6,498 nt of DNA from JAANXG01 sp049583715 (GCA_049583715.1 JBAUWJ010000140.1:1-6498); one strand, 5' to 3'. Positions 1-5,667 are shown, numbered from the stretch's first letter. The notes: generated from the sequence alone by a model not told the origin. Program-made: numbers and translations.

Positions 1-78
1 CCAGCTCGTGCGCCCGCCGTCCGCCCTCAATATGAAGGCGCCTGTTCTCGTGCCGACCAGTATGCGGACTGCCGTCAT
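1..78 (-). CDS. N-terminal fragment of a probable BNR/WD40-like beta-propeller ('sialidase-like') protein
   Basis: The minus strand reads 26 codons from an ATG at 78-76 to the window edge, beginning MTAVRILVGTRTGAFILRAD. The pattern xxLVGTRxGAFxLxxDGxRxxW is, as I recall it, the characteristic first strand of a family of cytoplasmic beta-propeller proteins annotated as exo-alpha-sialidase, BNR-repeat glycosyl hydrolase or WD40/sortilin-like. These are usually about 350 residues long, so well over 300 residues would lie outside the window. A Shine-Dalgarno-like GAGGA (plus-strand TCCTC, 87-91) lies 8 nt before the ATG and supports this start. True sialidase activity is rarely shown for this group, so no substrate is assigned. 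The family call rests on a short match and is moderately sure; the existence of a start here is supported by both the RBS and the recognisable N-terminus. Confidence 0.6.
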   Translation of the reverse strand, partial: MTAVRILVGTRTGAFILRADGGRTSW

Positions 79-502
79 TGCCGTTTTCCTCGATGGTTGC
101 GTTTATCCGTAGTCGTTCGGCCGGCCCGGAAATCGACAACCGGCCTCAGGCGCCAATGTACTTCGCACAAAGGTTGCACGCCATCCCCGGCTCGCGCACG
201 TCCCTCACGGGCGCGCGGCCGTCCAACAAGACCACCGCCGCTTGAATGGGCGGCAGAAGTCGTCAAGCTCGGCCAACCCGCCCGATGGGGACATTTGTTG
301 ACTCAGGTCAGGGAATCAATTGGTCTTCCTTCTCCATACTGCAGTTTGAATGAAGTGATTCTGAAACATGGGGACAGGGGCGGTCGAGTTCTTCTGCGCA
401 TCCGTTTTGCGGGCGCCTGCGCCCTCTGGACCGAAGCAGCCATGCAGTGACACAACAATCATCCCCGTGCGTATGCGGAACCTGCAACGCGTTCAACGCC
501 AA
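79..502. other. Stretch without a convincing gene; 5' region of the minus-strand propeller gene
   Basis: About 420 bp. One plus frame is open from the window edge to 450, but its translation is rich in Arg, Pro and Cys, lacks any recognisable domain or a good RBS, and overlaps the better-supported minus-strand start at 78. It is probably a chance ORF in GC-rich DNA. The 9-mer ATGGGGACA occurs twice (284-292 and 368-376); the second lies in the context GAAACATGGGGACAGG, which I recall as common debris near transposase and REP-associated sequences, though no transposase is present. The promoter of the propeller gene should lie in the left part, but I see no clear -35/-10 pair. Confidence 0.4.
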
Positions 503-634
503 GGAAGCTCTGATTAATGCTGTCATTGCGAGGAGCGACGCGACGAAGCAATCCAGAAAGCGTGGAGTGGCCAAGCATCCTGGATTGCTTCGCTGCGCTC
601 GCAATGACAACGGAACCCATTAATCAGAGCTTCC
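503..634. mobile_element. 132-bp MITE-like element with perfect 16-bp terminal inverted repeats
   Basis: GGAAGCTCTGATTAAT (503-518) is repeated as its exact reverse complement ATTAATCAGAGCTTCC (619-634). Inside lies a second, imperfect inverted repeat (521-556 against 580-609). The whole element can fold into one long hairpin. It has no coding capacity; translations across it give peptides such as CHCERSEAIQ and LRAQRSNPG, familiar from many spurious gene calls over this repeat type. No convincing target-site duplication flanks it (CCAA on the left, CTAA on the right). It is most likely a non-autonomous MITE mobilised in trans, or one repeat inserted in another. It ends 22 bp before the ATG of the Tat-exported protein gene, so it lies in that gene's promoter or 5' leader. 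Confidence 0.75.
521..609. repeat. Inner palindromic dispersed repeat (TCATTGCGAGGAGC / GAAGCAATCC type)
   Basis: The left arm starts TGTCATTGCGAG and ends GAAGCAATCCAG (521-556). The right arm (580-609) is its reverse complement apart from the middle of the arm, where 12 bases on the left correspond to 6 on the right. The arms are separated by 23 bp. Repeats with this CATTGCGAGGAGC...GCGACGAAGCAATCC consensus occur in many copies in diverse bacterial genomes, especially proteobacteria, mostly between genes. Only 2 bp separate it from the outer left repeat and 9 bp from the outer right repeat, so it is nested within the larger element. In RNA it would form a strong hairpin. Confidence 0.7.
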
Positions 635-656
635 CTAAACAGTCGGAGGTAAAGTA

Positions 657-1190
657 ATGTCTGAACAATCTCGCAGAAAGATACTGAAGAGCATCGCCGC
701 AGGCGGTGGCGCATTCATTGCCGGCAAATCGTTGCCAAGCACATGGATCAAGCCGGTTGTAGACTCCGTAGTGTTGCCGGCACATGCTCAGACATCCACT
801 TGCACGATTGACATTACCTGGATAATCACAGTCACCGGAGGGACCGTTAATTATTCTGAAGACAGTACTTATGGCTACGAAATAACCTACTACCCAGGAG
901 GCGGAAACGCAGTCGCACCGCTCAACGTACACTACAGCAGCTCCGTGAATCGCACCGAATCAATTTCGTTGCCACCCGGTCAGTACTTGGTCGGTGCAGG
1001 AGCGGGGGCCATGGTGAGTGACCCCGTCACCGCAACCGGACACACGACAATTTCATGTTGCACTGCATCAATGCCGCTCGGGGGAACCTGGACGGCTAAT
1101 AACAGCAATACGGATACTGGTGACGGAGACACCGTGCTGGTTACCATCGGTGCTGATGGTACTTGCAAGATAAGGCCCGGGTCCCTGTAA
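657..1190 (+). CDS. Tat-exported small protein with LPAHAQ cleavage region, function unknown
   Basis: 177 residues. The start is fixed by GGAGG (645-649), 7 nt before ATG. The N-terminus carries a twin-arginine signal: SRRKILK at residues 5-11, a weakly hydrophobic Gly/Ala-rich stretch (12-23), then a segment ending WIKPVVDSVVLPAHAQ (30-45). The A-H-A site predicts cleavage after Ala44, giving a mature protein of about 133 residues in the periplasm or outside. The KPVV-x(4)-LPAHAQ block recurs in other small Tat-type proteins of unknown function that I have seen. The mature part is rich in Thr, Ser, Gly and Tyr, has alternating hydrophobic residues suggesting beta strands, and contains four Cys (49, 134, 135, 170), enough for two disulfides. 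No catalytic motif is recognised. The gene stands alone on the plus strand behind the MITE-like element and looks more AT-rich than the flavoprotein gene downstream, which may reflect separate ancestry. Sure of the gene and export signal; function open. Confidence 0.8.
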   Translation: MSEQSRRKILKSIAAGGGAFIAGKSLPSTWIKPVVDSVVLPAHAQTSTCTIDITWIITVTGGTVNYSEDSTYGYEITYYPGGGNAVAPLNVHYSSSVNRTESISLPPGQYLVGAGAGAMVSDPVTATGHTTISCCTASMPLGGTWTANNSNTDTGDGDTVLVTIGADGTCKIRPGSL

Positions 1191-1608
1191 GTGCAGAGCA
1201 CGACGAGTTGGTTGACGTCCGGCTAATACTGGAAAGAGTGGGTAACTGACGCGGCTGGCTGTCGAAGATCAGGCGTTCATTGATCTCGACGCCTTCATCC
1301 AAGGACAGGTGGTTGCTGGTGCTCCGGCCGGCTCGGGCCCGCCGCAAGCGTTCTTGCGCCCGGTGCCTTCCGTGGCATCTATGATGCGATGAACGACGTG
1401 CCGGACCGTGAACGTTGTTCAGGTCGGTCATCGCAAACGGTGCACTATCGCCGAGTTAGGTGTTGGTACCGGGGTCCGTCTGAAAGGCGCCGGCACTCGA
1501 CAAATTCTCTCTCGAATTCGAGGAGTGGCATCCAGGAACGCCCCTTGTCCATCGTACAATAGGCGAGACGTGTTGAATTTCCTGGAAGGCCTTGGAAACA
1601 CCCCGAAA
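1191..1608. other. Intergenic stretch with possible decayed coding remnants and a candidate -10 box
   Basis: About 420 bp without a convincing gene. On the plus strand a peptide-like stretch VEDQAFIDLDAFIQGQVVAG (about 1260-1320) and, in another frame, GAFRGIYDAMNDVPDRE (about 1362-1412) would need a frameshift to join. The minus strand offers RSTSNHLSLDEGVEINERL over the same bases. None is recognised, so a decayed gene or an insertion-sequence scar is possible but unproven. The frame continuous with the downstream flavoprotein is open from 1408, but those 67 extra residues precede the normal start of the FAD fold and look non-native. TACAAT at 1555-1560 resembles a sigma-70 -10 box (5 of 6) about 50 bp before the flavoprotein ATG, with no good -35. 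Confidence 0.4.
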
Positions 1609-2892
1609 ATGTCAACTGAAAGAATAGATACGCTCGTTGTGGGCGGTGGCCAGGCGGGCCTGGCCATGAGCGAGCACCTGAGCGGCTGCGGCGTGCCTCA
1701 CCTCGTTCTGGAGCGCTACCGAATTGCCGAACGCTGGCGCTCGGAAAGATGGGATTCCCTGGTCGCCAATGGGCCGGCCTGGCATGATCGATTTCCGGGT
1801 CTGGAGTTCTCCGATATCGATCCCGACGCCTTTGCCCCGAAGGAGATGGTGGCGGACTACTTTGTCGCGTACGCGGAAAAGATCGCGGCCCCCGTCCGCT
1901 GCGGCGTGGAGGTAAAGGAAGTGCAAAGGAACGTTGGTCGGCCCGGCTTCCGCGTCGAAACGTCGGACGGCGTGATCGAAGCCGACAGGGTGGTCGTCGC
2001 CACCGGACCTTTCCAACGCCCCGTCATCCCGGCGATCGTTCCTGAAGATGCAGGGATCACGCAGATCCATTCCAGCGCCTACCGCAACCCCGGCCAGTTG
2101 CCCGGGGGAGCGGTGCTGGTGGTCGGGGCAGGGTCTTCGGGGGTGCAGATCGCGGATGAGCTCTTGAGCGGTGGAAAGCGTGTCTACCTTTCGGTCGGCC
2201 CGCACGACCGTCCTCCCCGGAGCTATCGCGGGCGTGACTACTGCTGGTGGCTGGGGGTGCTCGGCAAGTGGGATGCCGCGGCGCTCGAGCCGGGTCTGGA
2301 ACATGTCACGATCGCCGTGACCGGTGCGCATGGCGGGCATACGGTCGACTTCCGGCGTCTCGCCGAACGGGGGATGACGCTCGTTGGCCGGACGGAATCG
2401 TTCGAAGACGGCGCGATACGCTTCGCGGCGGACCTGGCGGACAATCTGGCGCAAGGGGATGCGAACTACCTGTCGGTGCTGGACGAAGCCGACGCCTACG
2501 TCGCCCGCAATGGTCTCGACCTCCCGGAGGAGCCCGAAGCCCGCGAGGTCGAAGCGGACCCCCGGTGCGTGACCGATCCCCTTCTGGAATTGAATCTGGC
2601 GGATGCCGGAATCACCTCGATCATCTGGGCAACGGGCTTTGCCGTCGATTTCAGTTGGTTGAAGCTCGACGCCGTCGACGCGGAAGGCAAGCCGAAGCAT
2701 GAGCGAGGTATTTCCGCGGAGCCCGGCGTCTATTTCCTCGGATTGCCGTGGCAGTCTCGACGGGCATCCTCCTTTATCTGGGGGGTCTGGCACGATGCCA
2801 GGTTCCTGGCGGACCATATTTCCACGCAACGCAGGTATCTGGCTTACGGGACCGGCGCGAAGCGGAGGTCGGAAGGCGAACAAATGCAGTAA
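1609..2892 (+). CDS. FAD/NAD(P)H-dependent oxidoreductase, flavin-containing monooxygenase (CzcO-like) family
   Basis: 427 residues from ATG 1609, a normal length for the family. This start puts the FAD-binding strand at the N-terminus (IDTLVVGGGQAG, GxGxxG at 12-17). The ribose-binding acidic residue is Glu35, followed by a conserved ERWRSERWDSL block (41-51). ATG at 131-133 is the usual FMO-like ATG motif, and a second Rossmann motif GAGSSG (173-178) should bind NAD(P)H. WATGF (340-344) and LGLPWQ...SSFIWGV (377-393) form the C-terminal FAD-binding part. Members use NAD(P)H and O2 to make a flavin hydroperoxide that oxygenates N, S or carbonyl compounds; the substrate here is unknown and a pure oxidoreductase role is possible. 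No transmembrane segment or signal was seen, so it is probably cytoplasmic. The RBS is weak (GGAAA, 1594-1598). The LuxR-type gene follows after 13 bp, implying co-transcription. It is a paralogue of the flavoprotein at 5698. Confidence 0.87.
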   Translation: MSTERIDTLVVGGGQAGLAMSEHLSGCGVPHLVLERYRIAERWRSERWDSLVANGPAWHDRFPGLEFSDIDPDAFAPKEMVADYFVAYAEKIAAPVRCGVEVKEVQRNVGRPGFRVETSDGVIEADRVVVATGPFQRPVIPAIVPEDAGITQIHSSAYRNPGQLPGGAVLVVGAGSSGVQIADELLSGGKRVYLSVGPHDRPPRSYRGRDYCWWLGVLGKWDAAALEPGLEHVTIAVTGAHGGHTVDFRRLAERGMTLVGRTESFEDGAIRFAADLADNLAQGDANYLSVLDEADAYVARNGLDLPEEPEAREVEADPRCVTDPLLELNLADAGITSIIWATGFAVDFSWLKLDAVDAEGKPKHERGISAEPGVYFLGLPWQSRRASSFIWGVWHDARFLADHISTQRRYLAYGTGAKRRSEGEQMQ

Positions 2893-2905
2893 AATCCGAA
2901 TAGAC

Positions 2906-3913
2906 GTGCCGAAATCAGTGGGGGCGAAGATTCAGTCGCCAACAGACAAGTTCCTGTTCGAGCTGTACCGTGGTTGCCGCAGCCATACTCCGGAAGACTT
3001 CCGGGCCGGGGTGTTGGACAGTCTGCAGAAGATCCTGCGTTTTGACTCGGCCATGTGGGGCACGTCCAGTGATTCTCCACGGCGGATGCATGAGGTCTAC
3101 GTTCACGGGCAGCCGCCGGCGATGCTGGAGAACTACTCCCGATTTGAAGACCAGGACTTCCTGCGGACAGCGGTTTGCGCGGAATCCGGCCGGACCATCA
3201 ACCTCGCTGATCTGGTAACGGTGGAGGAGTGGGCTGAGACGGACATTTATCGCAACCATGCGGATCGCTTCGGCATTCGCGCCATCCTCTGCACCGTGGA
3301 TATTCAGCTGATCACCGATATCATCAACGTGATCTCGCTGTGGAGGGAAGACCTGTACGATCAGTTCACGGAAGAGGACCGGCAGCTCAAGCAGGTGATC
3401 GCGCCGCACATGTTCGAGGCCTGTCGGCACAATCGGATTCTGCATTTCCACCAGCCGGCGTCTGGAAGCGGCGTCCCGGACGCGCCCGCGATCGTGTACG
3501 GCGACGGCCTGCTCCTGGATGCGGACCCCGGATTCGTGGGCAAGCTCAGAAGGGAATGGCCCCGCTGGCGGGGCGCCCTGCTGCCCGGGCCTCTGCTGGA
3601 GATGATCATGGGACAGGAATCGAACATCTATGTGGGGCGCAGAGTTGTGACCCGGGCGTGGCGAAACGGTGAGCTTCTGATTCTGAAGATCTTCAACAAG
3701 CAAGCCGGCGCCCCCCTGAGTATGAGGGAATGCATCGTCGCCGAGAAATACAAGGCGGGCTTGACTTACACACAGATCGCCGACGCTCTCCACCTGTCGC
3801 CAACCACAATCAGGTCGCATCTGCAGCACATATACTCCAAGCTCGGGGTCACGAACAAAACCCAGCTCGTTCGCGTATTGGATACGGGCAGCCGGCGCGC
3901 GAAGTTTTCGTGA
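2906..3913 (+). CDS. LuxR-family transcriptional regulator with N-terminal putative sensor region
   Basis: The C-terminus (residues 271-325 from the GTG at 2906) is a clear GerE/LuxR helix-turn-helix: LSMRECIVAEKYKAGLTYTQ, then IADALHLSPTTIRSHLQHIY and SKLGVTNKTQLVRVL, matching the usual pattern of Glu, Gly-Leu, Ile-Ala, Ser-x-x-Thr-Ile/Val and Lys-Leu-Gly-Val. The roughly 260-residue N-terminal part has no recognisable autoinducer-binding domain or receiver phosphorylation site. It resembles GAF/PAS-like sensor regions of LuxR-type solo regulators, with an FGIRAILCT strand and ISLWRED...FTEED...APHMFEA segment (143-172). The frame is open back to 2699, but that part overlaps the flavoprotein gene and reads as its shadow. 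GTG 2906 is preferred (335 residues, 13 bp after the preceding stop); GTG 2918 is an alternative. Neither has a clear Shine-Dalgarno, so translational coupling to the flavoprotein is plausible. It probably binds DNA as a dimer and may control the flavoprotein and OsmC genes; its ligand is unknown. Confidence 0.85.
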   Translation: MPKSVGAKIQSPTDKFLFELYRGCRSHTPEDFRAGVLDSLQKILRFDSAMWGTSSDSPRRMHEVYVHGQPPAMLENYSRFEDQDFLRTAVCAESGRTINLADLVTVEEWAETDIYRNHADRFGIRAILCTVDIQLITDIINVISLWREDLYDQFTEEDRQLKQVIAPHMFEACRHNRILHFHQPASGSGVPDAPAIVYGDGLLLDADPGFVGKLRREWPRWRGALLPGPLLEMIMGQESNIYVGRRVVTRAWRNGELLILKIFNKQAGAPLSMRECIVAEKYKAGLTYTQIADALHLSPTTIRSHLQHIYSKLGVTNKTQLVRVLDTGSRRAKFS

Positions 3914-4153
3914 GGGGCACCGGTCGCTCGACTGCTGGAGAGGAGTCCCTCAAGTGAATGGAAGCTGCCGAAAATGGAAATTCGATCCCAACGCATTCTT
4001 GATGCCATGAACATCAGCCGATACTGGTACTTCAAGCAGTTCGGACGTCCAAGAGCAGTGCTGGAGAAAGGAAGCCAGGCGCTGCCGCGGCCCGGCCCGA
4101 ATCGTCCCGGAACAGCCAACGGTCATTCCGGGACTCGCCGTCGACATGATGTG
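3914..4153. other. Intergenic stretch between convergent genes
   Basis: About 240 bp between the end of the LuxR-type gene and the minus-strand genes. A plus ORF beginning at 3974 (MEIRSQRILDAMNISRYWYF...) is possible but lacks a good RBS, has no recognisable domain and runs antisense into the minus-strand genes, so it is not called. The notable structure is the stem-loop at 4104-4134, listed separately. Confidence 0.4.
4104..4134. terminator. Perfect 9-bp stem-loop between convergent genes, possible terminator
   Basis: GTCCCGGAA (4104-4112) pairs exactly with TTCCGGGAC (4126-4134) around a 13-nt loop. It sits between the plus-strand LuxR-type gene and the minus-strand exported-protein gene, where a shared terminator would be expected. 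It lacks a run of T on either strand, so it is not a classical intrinsic terminator. It might instead protect a 3' end or be a small dispersed palindrome. Confidence 0.35.
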
Positions 4154-4291
4154 TTACTGAGTGAGCGTCACCTCGGTCTGCTCCAAGTGGTAGGTCTTCA
4201 AGTACCCGGCGATCGTGGTAAAGGTTGTCGTTTCTGGAGTCACATCCTGGTCTGATATGGCCACGTCGGACATGAAGATCGATCCCAGCAT
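4154..4291 (-). CDS. Possible 45-residue ORF downstream of the exported-protein gene
   Basis: On the minus strand a frame opens directly after the TGA of the exported-protein gene (4321-4319), in the same frame, and runs 54 sense codons to TAA (4156-4154). The first ATG inside it (4291-4289) gives MLGSIFMSDVAISDQDVTPE and then TTTFTTIAGYLKTYHLEQTE, ending VTLTQ (45 residues); an ATG at 4273 would give 39. The composition (Thr, Asp, Glu; alternating hydrophobics) looks more protein-like than the other frames here. No strong Shine-Dalgarno precedes either ATG and no family is recognised. It may be a separate tiny gene co-transcribed with the exported protein, a former C-terminal extension cut off by the TGA, or chance. 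Confidence 0.3.
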   Translation of the reverse strand: MLGSIFMSDVAISDQDVTPETTTFTTIAGYLKTYHLEQTEVTLTQ

Positions 4292-4318
4292 CAGCTTCAG
4301 TGGATTGATCCCGGCGCT

Positions 4319-4660
4319 TCATTGGGCACCCGCCTCGCGCTGCATGGCCTGTGCGGGATCGGGGCCGGCGGTTACTGTCTCGTCAGTAACCGGCAACGGC
4401 CGGCCGATGGGCTCGTCGGCGATCTTCCACAAGGCGTCGCCGGCCTGGCCGCTGACCGCGCCCACTGCCCCGCTGAACTTGAGCGGCATGGCGACGGCAC
4501 TGCTCGCCAACTCGGCGCTGCCGACTGCGGTGTGGGCCACAGCCTGCGCCGAGTGGCTGATGGCGGCGCTGAAGTGTTGGATACTGCCCTGGGCGAGGGC
4601 TGGCTGAGCGGCGGCCAGAGACAAACCGAGAGCAGGGATGATCAGGGTCTTCTTGTTCAC
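4319..4660 (-). CDS. Small exported protein of unknown function with a Sec signal peptide
   Basis: 113 residues from a GTG start (4660-4658), chosen because GGAGG (plus-strand CCTCC, 4669-4673) lies 8 nt upstream and because it puts a textbook signal peptide at the N-terminus: basic NKK, hydrophobic LIIPALGLSLAAA, and A-L-A before Gln24 (cleavage after residue 23). An upstream in-frame ATG (4729) would bury the signal and is rejected. The mature part (about 90 residues) starts with a Ser/Ala/His-rich helix-prone region (FSAAISHSAQAVAH), continues with an Ala/Val/Gly-rich stretch (45-75), and ends with ALWKIADEPIGRPLPVTDET and a VTAGPDPAQAM motif (96-106). I recall similar small exported proteins with PIG-x-PLPVTDE-x-VTAGP endings in gammaproteobacteria, all without known function. 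There are no Cys. It is probably periplasmic. It is transcribed divergently from the OsmC operon and shares its regulatory region. Confidence 0.78.
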   Translation of the reverse strand: MNKKTLIIPALGLSLAAAQPALAQGSIQHFSAAISHSAQAVAHTAVGSAELASSAVAMPLKFSGAVGAVSGQAGDALWKIADEPIGRPLPVTDETVTAGPDPAQAMQREAGAQ

Positions 4661-4770
4661 GTCACTTACCTCCGGGTTGTGTGAAATGCCGTAATTGGCG
4701 GGAGGCAAGTGTTGTGCAAAGTATCTCATTCGTAAACACTGCTGATCATAGTCGCGATATATTGCTCCGT

Positions 4771-4791
4771 TAGTATCACGTGTTGATACTA
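4771..4791. promoter_or_regulatory. Perfect 8-5-8 palindrome, candidate operator
   Basis: TAGTATCA (4771-4778), a 5-nt spacer CGTGT, and TGATACTA (4784-4791) form a perfect inverted repeat of 21 bp in the AT-richer part of the divergent intergenic region. Its size and two-fold symmetry fit a dimeric helix-turn-helix regulator. It covers a possible -10 box (GATACT, 4785-4790) on the plus strand and lies 110 bp upstream of the minus-strand GTG start. The LuxR-type protein encoded at 2906-3913 is the nearest candidate binder, but this is inference from proximity. I saw no second copy in the window. Confidence 0.5.
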
Positions 4792-4965
4792 TTTGAGCTC
4801 AGCCGAGTCCGCCGGATTTTGCGCGCACGCCGGGGTCGCCGACCGCCGGGTGCTGGCACCGGGCCACCGAACCGGAGATCCGGCGGGCTGCACAACCGGG
4901 GCTCCAGCGGGGTGGTCGCCGGAGGCAGCCGCGACAAGTCGTTCTCCGCGGCGGCAATTCGTGCC

Positions 4966-4991
4966 TGAAACGATCCGAAACAAACTGAAAC
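4966..4991 (+). repeat. Three GAAAC direct repeats with exact 10-bp spacing
   Basis: GAAAC occurs at 4967-4971, 4977-4981 and 4987-4991 (TGAAAC, CGAAAC, TGAAAC), so all copies lie on one face of the helix. A fourth GAAAC is at 5020-5024. The array is 110-134 bp upstream of the OsmC ATG and about 60-80 bp upstream of a start that a weak TACAGT at 5035-5040 would set. Phased short repeats at such a position are typical of an activator that binds as an oligomer. No known site is recognised. Confidence 0.4.
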
Positions 4992-5100
4992 AAATCCCGC
5001 CCGAGACGGATAAGCCGCGGAAACACCCGCCGCGTACAGTGCGCTCCGGTTGGCGACGCACATTCTGTGCAGCCTTTCAACTTCCCAAGAGGTATATGAC

Positions 5101-5667
5101 ATGACTGCAAGCGCGGTAGAGAAATCAGTAGACAACGGGGTCAACGTGGAGGCCCTCCTCGGAGCCCGCCAGGCGCTGAGCGAAGCGCCGGAGGCCGCCA
5201 GGTTCACCTGGCGTGCGAGTTGCAAGTGGGTCAACGGCACCCACAGTCGCTCGACGGTGCACCAGTACTTCGGGCTCGGTACCGAGCAGAGCCATCGCAC
5301 GGCATTCGGATTCGACACCGACCATCCCGAGATCTTCGCTTCCCAGGACAACGGTGCCACGCCGGTGGAGCTCGTTCTGGCGGGTCTTGCGGGTTGCCTC
5401 ACTGCGGGTATCGCGGCAGTGGCCCAGATGCGCGGGATACAGCTTCATTCCGTGTCGGCGACCCTGGAGGCCGGGATGGACATCCAGGGGATCCTGGGCA
5501 TCGACAGCGAGGTACGCAACGGCTTCGATGGCATCAAGGTCGACTACCATATCGACGCCGACGCCACCGAGGACGAGGTCAAGGCCGTCGTGGCGCAGTC
5601 CCAAAAGCGTTCCGCCGTCTTCGACATCGTCACCAACCCGACCAACGTCACTGTCTCTGTCAACTGA
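5101..5667 (+). CDS. OsmC/Ohr-family protein, single-cysteine subtype
   Basis: 188 residues from ATG 5101, with AAGAGGT (5087-5093) 7-8 nt upstream; an earlier in-frame ATG at 5050 adds an unconserved 17 residues and lacks an RBS. The OsmC fold signature is ATPVELVLAGLAGCLTAGIA (86-105) with the family's nucleophilic Cys at 99, followed by RGIQLHSVSATLEAGMD (111-127) and the C-terminal SQKRSAVFDIVTNPTNVTVS (167-186). Classical OsmC and Ohr proteins reduce organic hydroperoxides with a Cys pair; here the position expected for the second Cys reads Ser171 in RSAVFD, and the other Cys (41) lies in the N-terminal strand. Peroxidase activity is therefore uncertain; a thiol-transfer or binding role is possible. 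About 30 residues precede the domain, so it is slightly longer than classical members. It is cytoplasmic by lack of a signal. The flavoprotein gene follows after 30 bp and is probably co-transcribed. Confidence 0.87.
   Translation: MTASAVEKSVDNGVNVEALLGARQALSEAPEAARFTWRASCKWVNGTHSRSTVHQYFGLGTEQSHRTAFGFDTDHPEIFASQDNGATPVELVLAGLAGCLTAGIAAVAQMRGIQLHSVSATLEAGMDIQGILGIDSEVRNGFDGIKVDYHIDADATEDEVKAVVAQSQKRSAVFDIVTNPTNVTVSVN

Larger units (their letters stand above)
4661..5100. promoter_or_regulatory. Divergent regulatory region between the exported-protein gene and the OsmC operon
   Basis: About 440 bp with no supported gene; ORFs read here on both strands are Arg/Pro/Gly-rich and look like chance frames. 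The half near the minus-strand gene (about 4680-4795) is AT-richer, as expected for promoters, and holds the perfect palindrome at 4771-4791. The half near the OsmC gene is GC-rich with a phased GAAAC repeat at 4967-4991. A possible plus-strand sigma-70 pair is TTGCTC (4762-4767), 17 bp, GATACT (4785-4790), which the palindrome would overlap; this would leave a leader of about 300 nt. A nearer weak -10-like TACAGT lies at 5035-5040. None of the promoters is strong by eye. Confidence 0.5.

Noticed and set aside
97..450. Plus-strand ORF of 117 codons, open from the window edge
   Set aside because: Arg/Pro/Cys-rich translation, no RBS or domain, and it overlaps the RBS-supported start of a recognisable minus-strand gene at 78.
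308..714. Two minus-strand ORFs across the inverted-repeat element (LRAQRSNPG, CHCERSEAIQ)
   Set aside because: These peptides are translations of the palindromic repeat itself, a well-known source of spurious proteins.
1373..1388. Sigma-54-like TGGCATC-N4-ATGC in the intergenic region before the first flavoprotein
   Set aside because: The GG-N10-GC spacing fits, but it is about 220 bp from the start, the -12 box is imperfect, and such matches are frequent in GC-rich DNA.
1408..1608. 67-codon N-terminal extension of the first flavoprotein
   Set aside because: Family members begin just before the GxGxxG motif, which the ATG at 1609 provides; the extension has no domain and resembles intergenic DNA.
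1612..2883. Long minus-strand ORF (423 codons) opposite the first flavoprotein
   Set aside because: Antisense shadow of a high-GC gene; the plus strand shows clear FAD and NAD(P)H motifs and this frame shows none.
2699..2905. Upstream extension of the LuxR-type gene overlapping the flavoprotein
   Set aside because: These 69 codons are an out-of-frame reading of the flavoprotein C-terminus and precede the family's usual beginning.
3974..4255. Plus-strand ORF of 93 codons after the LuxR-type gene
   Set aside because: No clear RBS or domain; its second half is antisense to the minus-strand small ORF.
4853..4870. TGGCACC-containing sequence as a sigma-54 promoter for the OsmC operon
   Set aside because: The -12 position reads CC instead of GC and the TTGC box is absent.
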